In this document: positions 8,461 through 15,701 of the stretch, piece by piece
How the letters are laid out: each line of letters starts with the position of its first letter
How positions within the stretch are numbered: the stretch's first letter is position 1
Program-made: the position numbers and the translations under genes
NCBI GenBank assembly: GCA_030640275.1
Contig: DAOWJR010000060.1
Span: 1 to 19,698, forward strand
Length of the DNA: 19,698 bases
Direction of reading: 5' to 3'
From: Actinomycetes bacterium
Lineage (GTDB): Bacteria > Actinomycetota > Humimicrobiia > JAHJRV01
Notes under the pieces: model-generated
What the model was told of the DNA's origin: nothing
The model's input: the letters and a program-made list of their open reading frames with translations, nothing else
Database searches by the model: none

Positions 8461-9054
8461 ATGAACTTCCTTTATAAATTTACAGAGAAATTAAAAGAAT
8501 ATAGGGAAATTTCAAAAGTAGATGAGATTGCACGGCGTTACTTTGTAATGAATGGCTTTGATGGCAGTCTCACAATTTTAGGCTTGTTAATTGGTTATTA
8601 TTTAACAAATTTTAAAAATCCAATTGTAATCTTTGCAACTGGAATATCAACCTGTATTGCTATGGGGATTTCAGGATTGTGGGGAGCTTACTTAACTGAA
8701 AGATCTGAAAGGATAAGCAATTTAAGAGAGTTAGAAAAAGCAACTATTTCAAATCTCAATGATACAAAAATTGGAAGTGCACTTAGATTTGCAACAATAG
8801 TTGTAGCGATTATAGATGCTGTTGCTCCATTTATTACAGCCTTTTTTTCATTAATACCATTTCTATTTACTAAATATTTAGATATTAAAACTTGTTACTA
8901 TGTTTCATTTGCTTTAACATTTACTGCCCTTTTTGTATTGGGGGTATTTCTGGGAAGGACTTCAAAAGAGAATCTATTTATCTCAGGAATGAAGATGGTT
9001 ATTGCTGGAATAGTGAGTGTTTTAATAAGTGTCTTATTAATAAGGAATTTTTAG
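8461..9054 (+). CDS. VIT1/CCC1-like membrane protein
   Basis: A 197-residue integral membrane protein with about five hydrophobic segments (around residues 36-50, 53-72, 109-135, 145-165 and 174-195). It resembles the short archaeal relatives of VIT1/CCC1 iron-manganese transporters. Family-like features are NGFDGSLTILGLLIG at the first segment, which parallels the Asp-Gly motif of VIT1, and MGISGLWGAYLTERSE after the second, which parallels the MAAGEY...S block. The loop between segments two and three is only about 35 residues, so the large cytoplasmic metal-binding domain of plant VIT1 is mostly absent. The transported substrate cannot be read from the sequence. The ATG has a weak ribosome-binding site, consistent with coupling to the DUF211 gene. 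Confidence 0.75.
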   Translation: MNFLYKFTEKLKEYREISKVDEIARRYFVMNGFDGSLTILGLLIGYYLTNFKNPIVIFATGISTCIAMGISGLWGAYLTERSERISNLRELEKATISNLNDTKIGSALRFATIVVAIIDAVAPFITAFFSLIPFLFTKYLDIKTCYYVSFALTFTALFVLGVFLGRTSKENLFISGMKMVIAGIVSVLISVLLIRNF

Positions 9055-9062
9055 ATTAAATT

Positions 9063-10232
9063 ATGAATATCAATAAAGATGAAACTTTAAAGGTTAAAGA
9101 GCAAAAATCAAATTCGATACTGGCTTTTCTAATAATAATAATAATATCCATTATAATATTTGCTTTTCTATTTTTTACAATTTTGAGACCATTCTTTTCA
9201 GGGATTTTTACAGGAAAGCAAACATTTAAAAAACCAATTTTTGAAGTTGCCATCTCTTCACCCATGGATGGTGAAAAGATCCCCATTCTTCAAGGAAAAG
9301 CAGAATCTAACATTGAGGTTGTTGTGTCAAGTAATCGACCAATTAATAAAGTAAATATATTCATCAATGGTGTATTAGTTGAGGGTCTTAATAAAGAACC
9401 TTATATTTTTAAATGGGAAACAACAACTACTGGAGTATATTCCATATATGCTGAAGCACTAAATGAGCTAAATGAGAAAAAGGAATCATCATCAATTGAA
9501 ATATCAGTTTATTCCTCTGAGGAGGAAGAAGAAAAAGAAACTCTTATAAAGAAGATAAACAGAGCAATAAGTGAAATAGAATATAGAAAGGGCAATGGAT
9601 ATCCTAAAATTTGTTTAGAAACTGAAAGTGTCATAGAAATAGATGGGATTACTGAAAAATGGGAAGATTTCGATTCTTTTTCAGCATTTAAAGCAACTTA
9701 TAATTCAAAGGCTCTTACAAATACTTCTGACCTTTCTGGAAGATTCTATTCAGCCTGGGATAATAAATATCTTTACATAATTATAGATGTTACTGATGAT
9801 GTTTTAACTCCATTAGGGAAGGAAGATAATATTTTAAAGGGAGATGGTCTGTTATTATCTATAGATAGCAATTTATACGGAGATTTAAATGAAAGGATAC
9901 TTGATGCTGATGATTATCAACTATTTATCTCACCTGGTAATTTCTCAAATGTGCCTGCTCAGGTAAGAACAATCATTCCCGAACAATTTGAATTAGTAGG
10001 TACTAAAATTGCCTCATCAATTAAGGTTGGTGGTTATTATATTGAATTGAAGATACCATGGATTCAGCTTGGAATACAGAACCCACAGGATGAGACACCA
10101 TTTGGATTTAACCTTGATATTTTGGATACAGATAATTTAGATGAAACTGAGCTTATAATATCTTCTTCTCCTCGAGCAAATTCACAGGATGCTTTGACTT
10201 TTGGAACTTTAATTTTAATTAAACCTCCATAA
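9063..10232 (+). CDS. Membrane-anchored surface protein with Ig-like and CBM9-like domains
   Basis: The 389-residue protein has a short Lys-rich cytoplasmic start, one long hydrophobic helix (about 18-41, very Ile-rich) and a large outside part, so it is probably an uncleaved signal-anchor protein. Residues about 58-151 look like a bacterial Ig-like domain (ISSPMDGEKI, then INGVLVEG, then YSIYAEALN). An acidic linker follows. Residues about 190-387 resemble the CBM9/DOMON-like fold: WEDFDSFSAFKATYN, AWDNKYLYIIIDVTDD, DGLLLSID, DYQLFISPG, and IELKIPWIQLG. CBM9 domains bind reducing ends of glycans, but related modules also bind haem or other ligands. No catalytic domain or lipobox is seen. It lies 8 bases after the VIT-like gene, with no ribosome-binding site of its own, so coupling is likely. 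Confidence 0.7.
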   Translation: MNINKDETLKVKEQKSNSILAFLIIIIISIIIFAFLFFTILRPFFSGIFTGKQTFKKPIFEVAISSPMDGEKIPILQGKAESNIEVVVSSNRPINKVNIFINGVLVEGLNKEPYIFKWETTTTGVYSIYAEALNELNEKKESSSIEISVYSSEEEEEKETLIKKINRAISEIEYRKGNGYPKICLETESVIEIDGITEKWEDFDSFSAFKATYNSKALTNTSDLSGRFYSAWDNKYLYIIIDVTDDVLTPLGKEDNILKGDGLLLSIDSNLYGDLNERILDADDYQLFISPGNFSNVPAQVRTIIPEQFELVGTKIASSIKVGGYYIELKIPWIQLGIQNPQDETPFGFNLDILDTDNLDETELIISSSPRANSQDALTFGTLILIKPP

Positions 10233-10325
10233 AAAGGGAATCAAGAAATAATACTTCTTATTTTTTAAAGATTTTTTAAAATTTAAATATAAATTTAATT
10301 TCATCTGATAAAATAATAAAGATTA

Positions 10326-10354
10326 TTTGTATTTCAGGATTATTCTGGTATAAT
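10326..10354 (+). promoter_or_regulatory. Probable sigma-70-type promoter for mihF-gmk-rpoZ-priA
   Basis: An extended -10 element, TGGTATAAT (10346-10354), is the best promoter match in the window. A partial -35, TTTGTA (10326-10331), lies 17 bases upstream; TTGTAT at 16-base spacing is the alternative. Transcription would start near 10361, leaving a leader of about 57 bases before the mihF ATG. It sits in the only sizeable gap (185 bases) upstream of this operon, which supports the call. Confidence 0.6.
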
Positions 10355-10417
10355 ATTAAAACGAAAAAAGAAAATATTCTAAATATGTAAAATTTTGAGG
10401 GAAAGGAGTAAATTATT

Positions 10418-10723
10418 ATGTATCCTCCAAAATTAACACCAGAGCAAAGAAAAGCAGGTCTTGAAAAAGCACTTAAACTGAGAAGAGAGAGAGCTGAGTT
10501 GAAGAAAAATTTAAAGAGAGGAAAAATTAGTCTTAAGGAAGTTCTAGAGATGAGTGGACAAACAGTTGAAAGAATAAAAGCAAAAGATATTTTAACATCA
10601 TTACCCGGGGTTGGAAAAATAAAAGCTGGAAAGATAATGAACGAGGTCAAAATAGCAGTCTCTCGTAGAGTTAAAGGATTGGGAGTAAGACAGACAAAGG
10701 AGATTCTTTCTCGCTTTAGTTAG
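10418..10723 (+). CDS. mihF: Integration host factor, actinobacterial type (mIHF)
   Basis: mIHF is a small DNA-binding nucleoid protein, unrelated in fold to the HU/IHF of Proteobacteria. The 101-residue sequence matches mycobacterial and Streptomyces forms closely: PPKLTPEQRKAGLEKALKLR at the N-terminal helix, RRERAELKKNLKRG, then LTSLPGVGKIKAGKIM, the helix-two-turn-helix core that contacts DNA, and SRRVKGLG near the end. AAAGGAG lies 9 bases before the ATG, one of the best ribosome-binding sites here. It is first in the operon and followed by gmk and rpoZ, exactly as in Actinobacteria. Its presence is one of the strongest lineage clues in the window. Confidence 0.95.
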   Translation: MYPPKLTPEQRKAGLEKALKLRRERAELKKNLKRGKISLKEVLEMSGQTVERIKAKDILTSLPGVGKIKAGKIMNEVKIAVSRRVKGLGVRQTKEILSRFS

Positions 10724-10727
10724 AAGA

Positions 10728-11351
10728 TTGAATTATAAAAAAAGACATCCAATTGATATAAACCAGAGTGAATCTGAGAAAGTAAAAAATATAAAGAAAC
10801 CTGGCAAATTAATTATTATATCAGGTCCATCAGGAGCAGGTAAAACTACTTTGATTAAAAAATTGATGCAAAAGATTCCCACTCTGACCTTCTCTGTTTC
10901 AACTACTACAAGAGCTATAAGAGAAGGTGAGATAGAGAGCACTGACTACTTCTTTGTATCCACAGAAGAATTCAATGATTTAATAAGAAATGATGCATTT
11001 ATTGAGTGGGCTAATGTTCATGGAAATCTATATGGTACGTTAAAAAAACACGTAAAAGAACTTAGAGAAAAAAGAAAAAATGTAATACTCGATATAGATG
11101 AACAAGGAGCTAAGCAGATTAAAAAGAAAAAAATTCCTGCTCTCTTTATATATGTACTTCCCCCATCACTTGAAGAATTAGAAAAAAGGCTCAAAAAAAG
11201 GGATACTGAACACATAAAAGAGATGAATAGAAGATTACAATCTGCAAAAGAACAGATTACATCAAAAGGTTTTTATGATCATGTTATTATAAATGATGAT
11301 ATCAGAAAAGTTGTAAAAAAATTAAAAATAATTATAGAAGGTTATATTTAA
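10728..11351 (+). CDS. gmk: Guanylate kinase
   Basis: Gmk phosphorylates GMP to GDP using ATP, an essential step of purine nucleotide metabolism. The P-loop GPSGAGKT is at residues 33-40. The GMP-binding region follows, with STTTRAIREGEIESTDYFFV and then EWANVHGNLYGT. ILDIDEQGAKQIK and the lid Arg residues near LEKRLKKRD complete the fold. The only available start is a TTG at 10728, four bases after the mihF stop; an in-frame stop lies upstream and no other ATG, GTG or TTG precedes the P-loop. This leaves about 26 extra N-terminal residues compared with most family members. No good ribosome-binding site is close, so translation probably depends on coupling to mihF. Confidence 0.94.
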   Translation: MNYKKRHPIDINQSESEKVKNIKKPGKLIIISGPSGAGKTTLIKKLMQKIPTLTFSVSTTTRAIREGEIESTDYFFVSTEEFNDLIRNDAFIEWANVHGNLYGTLKKHVKELREKRKNVILDIDEQGAKQIKKKKIPALFIYVLPPSLEELEKRLKKRDTEHIKEMNRRLQSAKEQITSKGFYDHVIINDDIRKVVKKLKIIIEGYI

Positions 11352-11361
11352 AAATAAAAAA

Positions 11362-11601
11362 TTGGGTAAAGAATCTATCAATAAATTAAAAAATAAAATT
11401 GAAAATAGGTATATCTTGTCAATAATTGCTGCTAAAAGAGCAAGGCATATAAAATCTTATATGAATGCTCAAAAATATATGAGAAAAACAGAGTACCCCA
11501 AACCGTTAATAGAGACTGATTCAACAAATCCTCTAACTATAGCATTTGAAGAAATTGCTGATGGAAAAATCTCATACAAAAAACCTGAGGAGAAAGAATA
11601 A
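11362..11601 (+). CDS. rpoZ: RNA polymerase omega subunit
   Basis: Omega helps assemble and stabilise the beta-prime subunit of RNA polymerase. At 79 residues it has the family length. Typical features are ENRYILSIIAAKRARHI (residues 14-30), the most conserved block of bacterial omega, and NPLTIAFEEIADGKISY towards the C-terminus. The start is a TTG 10 bases after the gmk stop, with no clear ribosome-binding site. The gmk-rpoZ pair is almost universal in Gram-positives. The coaBC and metK genes that often follow rpoZ are absent: the next gene is priA after 49 bases. Confidence 0.92.
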   Translation: MGKESINKLKNKIENRYILSIIAAKRARHIKSYMNAQKYMRKTEYPKPLIETDSTNPLTIAFEEIADGKISYKKPEEKE

Positions 11602-11650
11602 ATAATTAAATATAATAGTAGGATCTATTGCTGGATATGGAGAAGTAATA

Positions 11651-14110
11651 GTGGCAAATAAATTTACACTGGCTAAAGTGTTAGTGGATCTCCCAACAAA
11701 AGAATTAAGTAAATTCTATGTTTATGAAATACCCCCTCACTTAAGAAGTAAAATAAATATTGGTTCTTTAGTAAAAATCCCATTTTCTCATGGTCTACAA
11801 CTTGGATTTGTTGTTGGATTTACTAATAAAAAACCTGTAAAAAAGATAAAAAAAATTCAAGCTATTTTAGAAGAAAAACCCCAGTTTTCTCCAGTAATGT
11901 TTGAACTTTGTAGATGGATGTCAGACTACTATTTAGCACCTCTTTCAAGTTGTATAAAGCACATTATTAAACCTGGAGGCGCTGGTGCAATTATTACTCT
12001 TGTTAAACTCACCCAAAGCAAGAAAAGATGTTTTGAGAAATTATCCAAGAAAGCTTTTTTACAGAGAAAAATTGTTGAGATAATTTCAAGCAAAGGAAAA
12101 CCAGTAAAAATCACAACATTACAAAAGCTTTTATCTAGAAAAAATCTATTTAATTCCGTTATTTCACTTGAAAAAAGAGGACTAATAAAAAGAATTTACA
12201 GTGTTAAGCTTAAGCCTATTTCTTATCGTTATAAAGAAATAGTTAAACTAAAAATATCTCAAAGCGAGGTTAAAGCAACATTAAAACAATTAAAAAATGC
12301 TCCTAAACAGAAGGAAATACTTAAAAAATTATCTTTAAAGGTTGAAATTGAACAAAATGAACTTTTAAAAAGTACAAAATCATCTCACTCAAGTATCTCA
12401 TCACTGGAAAAGAAGGGATATATCGAAATAGTTTCAGAAAGGGTAAAAAGGAAGTTTCCAACTTCTTATAGTGATGAGAGTGTAATTCCTAAAAAATTAA
12501 CCTCTTATCAAAAAAAGGCCATTAAGTATGTTGTTGACCAGATAAAAAAGGGGAAATCAGCTACATTCTTATTACAGGGAGTATCTGGGAGCGGAAAGAC
12601 AGAGGTTTATCTTAGAGTAATATCGTTTATACTTTCTATAGGTAAAACAGCTTTAGTTTTAGTTCCAGAGATTGCATTAACACCACAAATGGTAACTCGT
12701 TTTAAAAATAGATTAGGTGATGTTGTTGGAGTTTTTCATAGCAAAATGAGTAAAGGAGAAAGATTTGATCAGTGGATGGATATAAATGAAAATAGATGTC
12801 AGGTAGTTATAGGAACTCGTTCTGCAATTTTTTCACCATTAAAGAATTTGGGTGTGATCATTATAGATGAGGAGCATGAAAATAGCTACAAAGAAACAAC
12901 CTCCCCTCAATATAATGTTAGAGAAGTTGCTGAGAAATTAGCCAAGCTACAAAATTCAGTTGTTATACTTGGAAGTGCTACTCCATGTATTGAAACTAGA
13001 TACAAAGCAGAGATTGGTGAATATAACTTTCTTACTCTTCCAGAAAGAGTTACAAAAGGAGGATTACCAGAGGTTGAAGTTGTTGATATGAGAAATGAAC
13101 CAATTGTTCCAGGTGCTTTGGGAATGAGCAATACATTAATATGTGAGATTGAAAAAACACTAAATAATAAAGATGGAGTTATATTATTTATAAATAGAAG
13201 AGGATTTTCCATATTTTTACTCTGCACAAGTTGTGGATATGTATTTAAATGTCCAAATTGTGACCTATCCTTAAAATATCACAGAGCAAGTCTCTCACTC
13301 GTTTGTCACCATTGCAATTATACGACTGGAGTTACAGATGTATGTCCAAATTGTAAGGGCATAACTCTAAAACCAATGGGGATGGGTACTCAAAGGGTTG
13401 AAGAGCAATTATACAGATTATTTCCCAAAGTAGATATATATAGAATGGATACAGATAGTACAAGAGGAAAGATTTCACATCAGACAATTCTTAACCAATT
13501 TAGCCAGAGCTCAGGGTCAATTCTTTTAGGTACACAGATGATTGCAAAAGGTCTGGATATAAAGAATGTGACATTAGTCGGAGTTATAAATGCTGATACA
13601 GCTTTAAATCTTCCGGATTTTAGGGCTGCAGAAAGGACATTTCAACTTATAACACAGGTTAGCGGAAGGTCTGGTAGGGGTGAAAAAGTGGGAAAGGTAA
13701 TTATACAAACACACTTTCCAGAGCATTATGCTATAGATTGCGCAACAAAAGGTGACTATTTAATGTTCTATAAAAAGGAGATTAAATTTAGAAAAGAACT
13801 AATGTATTCACCATATTCTTATCTTATAAATATATTAATTTCTGGTAAGTTTGAAGATGATGTTATTAATCTCAGTAATGAAATATTATCTTTTATTAAA
13901 TCGAAAGAAATAGATAATTATGCTACTATCTTAGGTCCAGCACCAGCTCCCCTTTCAAGAATTAAGAATAAATATAGATGGCATATATTTATAAAAACAA
14001 AAAAACCTGATAAAACGAAAGAAATATTAACTCAAACAATGTTAAAGATTCCTAAATTAGGTAAGAAGGCTAAATATGTAGTAGATGTAGACCCTATATT
14101 AACAATGTAG
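11651..14110 (+). CDS. priA: Primosomal protein N' (replication restart helicase PriA)
   Basis: PriA recognises stalled or collapsed replication forks, remodels them by 3'-5' helicase action, and starts reloading of the replicative helicase. The N-terminal DNA-binding domain covers about the first 110 residues; a winged-helix-like part follows. The helicase core has Walker A GVSGSGKT (310-317), Walker B DEEH (406-409), GSATP, and the later GTQMIAKGLD and QVSGRSGRG motifs. A zinc-binding segment with eight cysteines in four CxxC pairs starts at Cys525. Because key helicase motifs are intact, it should be an active helicase, unlike the inactive PriA of mycobacteria. The GTG start has GGAGA 7 bases upstream. 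Length (819) is slightly above the usual 730-810. Confidence 0.95.
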   Translation: MANKFTLAKVLVDLPTKELSKFYVYEIPPHLRSKINIGSLVKIPFSHGLQLGFVVGFTNKKPVKKIKKIQAILEEKPQFSPVMFELCRWMSDYYLAPLSSCIKHIIKPGGAGAIITLVKLTQSKKRCFEKLSKKAFLQRKIVEIISSKGKPVKITTLQKLLSRKNLFNSVISLEKRGLIKRIYSVKLKPISYRYKEIVKLKISQSEVKATLKQLKNAPKQKEILKKLSLKVEIEQNELLKSTKSSHSSISSLEKKGYIEIVSERVKRKFPTSYSDESVIPKKLTSYQKKAIKYVVDQIKKGKSATFLLQGVSGSGKTEVYLRVISFILSIGKTALVLVPEIALTPQMVTRFKNRLGDVVGVFHSKMSKGERFDQWMDINENRCQVVIGTRSAIFSPLKNLGVIIIDEEHENSYKETTSPQYNVREVAEKLAKLQNSVVILGSATPCIETRYKAEIGEYNFLTLPERVTKGGLPEVEVVDMRNEPIVPGALGMSNTLICEIEKTLNNKDGVILFINRRGFSIFLLCTSCGYVFKCPNCDLSLKYHRASLSLVCHHCNYTTGVTDVCPNCKGITLKPMGMGTQRVEEQLYRLFPKVDIYRMDTDSTRGKISHQTILNQFSQSSGSILLGTQMIAKGLDIKNVTLVGVINADTALNLPDFRAAERTFQLITQVSGRSGRGEKVGKVIIQTHFPEHYAIDCATKGDYLMFYKKEIKFRKELMYSPYSYLINILISGKFEDDVINLSNEILSFIKSKEIDNYATILGPAPAPLSRIKNKYRWHIFIKTKKPDKTKEILTQTMLKIPKLGKKAKYVVDVDPILTM

Positions 14111-14215
14111 ATAACTTTGAAAAGTTTTAAAATTTAGGTTAGAATTTTTCTATTAATATTTTTAAATGGTAATTTTTTAAATTTTGAAACTTAAATATAC
14201 AGGGGAAAATTGATA

Positions 14216-14722
14216 ATGGCAAAAAAGAGGATAAGGATGTTTGGAGACCCCGTTTTAAGGGAAAAAAGTTCAAGTGTTAAAAAGATAGATGATAAGACGA
14301 TAAAATTAATAGAAGATTTAGAAGATACTATGAGAGCTGCTTCAGGTGTAGGTCTTGCAGCCAATCAGATAGGTGTATTAAAAAGAGTGGCTGTTGTTGA
14401 TACCGGGGATGGATTAATTGAACTCATAAATCCTAAAATTATAAAGAAGGAGAGAGAAATAGAACAACAAGAGGGTTGTTTAAGCTTTTACTCCTTAGGT
14501 TGTCTCATAAAGCGAGCTGAAAAAATTTCTATAATAGCTAAAAATTCAAAAGGTAAAAAGGTTAAAATAAAGGCTGAAGGTCTATTGGCAAGGGCGATTC
14601 AGCAGGAGATTGATCATCTTAATGGTGTTTTAATTATTGATCATGCTTCAAATGAAGATAGAAGAAAAATACTTTTAGAAATGAATGAGTTAAGAAAACA
14701 ATATCAGGAGGGAAAGATTTGA
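14216..14722 (+). CDS. def: Peptide deformylase with altered metal site
   Basis: Deformylase removes the formyl group from the N-terminal methionine of new proteins, using a metal held by one Cys and two His. Motif 1, GVGLAANQ (44-51), is normal. Motif 2, EGCLS (86-90), keeps the ligand Cys88. Motif 3, normally HExDH, reads Q130-E131-I-D-H134: the catalytic Glu and second His are present, but the first metal-binding His is Gln (codon CAG at 14603-14605). The segment after EGCLS is also unusual, lacking the common Pro. I chose the ATG at 14216, 9 bases after AGGGGA, over the TTG at 14210. Length (168) is normal. It overlaps fmt by four bases, so the formylation pair is co-translated. Activity is uncertain. 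Confidence 0.9.
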   Translation: MAKKRIRMFGDPVLREKSSSVKKIDDKTIKLIEDLEDTMRAASGVGLAANQIGVLKRVAVVDTGDGLIELINPKIIKKEREIEQQEGCLSFYSLGCLIKRAEKISIIAKNSKGKKVKIKAEGLLARAIQQEIDHLNGVLIIDHASNEDRRKILLEMNELRKQYQEGKI

Positions 14723-15651
14723 AACTCATCTTTTTGGGAACGCCTCAGTTTTCTGTTCCATTTTTAAGAACAATAAATTCATCACATCATAAAATTCTTG
14801 CTGTTATAACAAATCCTGATAGAAAGAGTGGAAGGGGAATGAGAATAACATCACCTTCCATAAAGAAAGAAGCTATCAGATTGGGATTAAAAGTTTTCCA
14901 ACCTCCAGATATTAATAACCCGGAATTTATTTCACAAATTAGTAAACTTAAAGCAGAAGTGGGAGTTATTGTAGCATATGGAAGGATTTTGAAAAAAGAA
15001 ACTATAAACATCATGAAAAAAGGATGGATTAATCTTCATCCTTCTTTACTTCCAAAATATAGAGGGCCATCACCAATTCAATGGGCAATATTGAATGGGG
15101 ACCGAACAACAGGTATTACTACAATTTTCTTAGAGGAAAAGATGGACTCGGGTGATATCATTTTGCAAAAAAAAATTAAGATCAAAGAAAATGATACTTT
15201 TGGAAAGCTCAAGCGAATAATTGAAAATGAAGGCTGTAAATTATTAATGGATACTCTAGATTTAGTTGAAAAAGGGAATGTAAAGACTATTGTACAAGAT
15301 GATAGTTTAGCAACATATACTAAAAAAATCATGAAAAAAAATGCAATCATAAATTGGAATAGTCCATCAAAGAAAATACATAATCAAATAAGAGCATTAA
15401 ATCCAACTCCTGGTGCTCAAACATCCATTAAAGGTAAAAATCTGAAAATATTTATATCTCAGATAATTAATAGAAAATCAACTCTTCCTCCAGGATCAGT
15501 AGTGACATGTTCACCGAGAGAAGGGTTATTTATTGCAACATCAGATTATTTAATTCGTCCTTTTATATTGCAACCTCAGGATAGAAGGAAGATGAAAGAT
15601 ATTGAGTTCTTATGGGGTTATCGAGTAAACAGAGGAGATATTCTGAAATAG
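14719..15651 (+). CDS. fmt: Methionyl-tRNA formyltransferase
   Basis: Fmt formylates initiator Met-tRNA using 10-formyl-tetrahydrofolate, the reaction that deformylase later reverses on the protein. The N-terminal Rossmann domain begins IFLGTPQFSVPFL. The catalytic triad matches the E. coli arrangement Asn106/His108/Asp144: Asn105 and His107 in INLHPSLLPKYRG and Asp143 in KMDSGD. The C-terminal tRNA-binding OB-like domain starts around INWNSPSKKIHNQIRALNP. Length (310) is normal. The start is TTG sharing bases with the def stop (TTGA), with AGGAGGGA at ideal distance. All catalytic residues are intact, in contrast to its def partner. Confidence 0.96.
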   Translation: MKLIFLGTPQFSVPFLRTINSSHHKILAVITNPDRKSGRGMRITSPSIKKEAIRLGLKVFQPPDINNPEFISQISKLKAEVGVIVAYGRILKKETINIMKKGWINLHPSLLPKYRGPSPIQWAILNGDRTTGITTIFLEEKMDSGDIILQKKIKIKENDTFGKLKRIIENEGCKLLMDTLDLVEKGNVKTIVQDDSLATYTKKIMKKNAIINWNSPSKKIHNQIRALNPTPGAQTSIKGKNLKIFISQIINRKSTLPPGSVVTCSPREGLFIATSDYLIRPFILQPQDRRKMKDIEFLWGYRVNRGDILK

Positions 15652-15659
15652 AATATCTC
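15635..15659. repeat. Hairpin spanning the fmt stop codon
   Basis: GAGATATTC (15635-15643) and GAATATCTC (15651-15659) are perfect reverse complements with a 7-base loop, and the fmt TAG lies at the loop/right-arm border. No T-tract follows, so it is at best a weak terminator or an mRNA-end stabiliser between fmt and rpe. Confidence 0.4.
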
Positions 15660-15701
15660 TGAAATTATGTAACAAACCTATACAAAGTCTTAAATTTCAT
15701 T

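Noticed and set aside
9063..9215. Lipobox in the surface protein, which would tie it to lspA-lgt
   Set aside because: No Cys occurs at the end of the N-terminal hydrophobic helix, so it is not a lipoprotein.
10276..10650. 124-codon minus-strand reading frame over mihF
   Set aside because: Its hydrophobic translation is a by-product of the Lys/Arg-rich mIHF coding strand read in reverse; no support as a gene.
12907..13227. 106-codon minus-strand reading frame inside priA
   Set aside because: It is antisense to strongly conserved helicase sequence, has no ribosome-binding site and matches no family; a shadow of the real gene.
14111..14215. Short dyad AACTTTGAAAAGTT after priA as a terminator
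   Set aside because: The stem is six A/T-rich pairs with a two-base loop, too weak and too tight to call.
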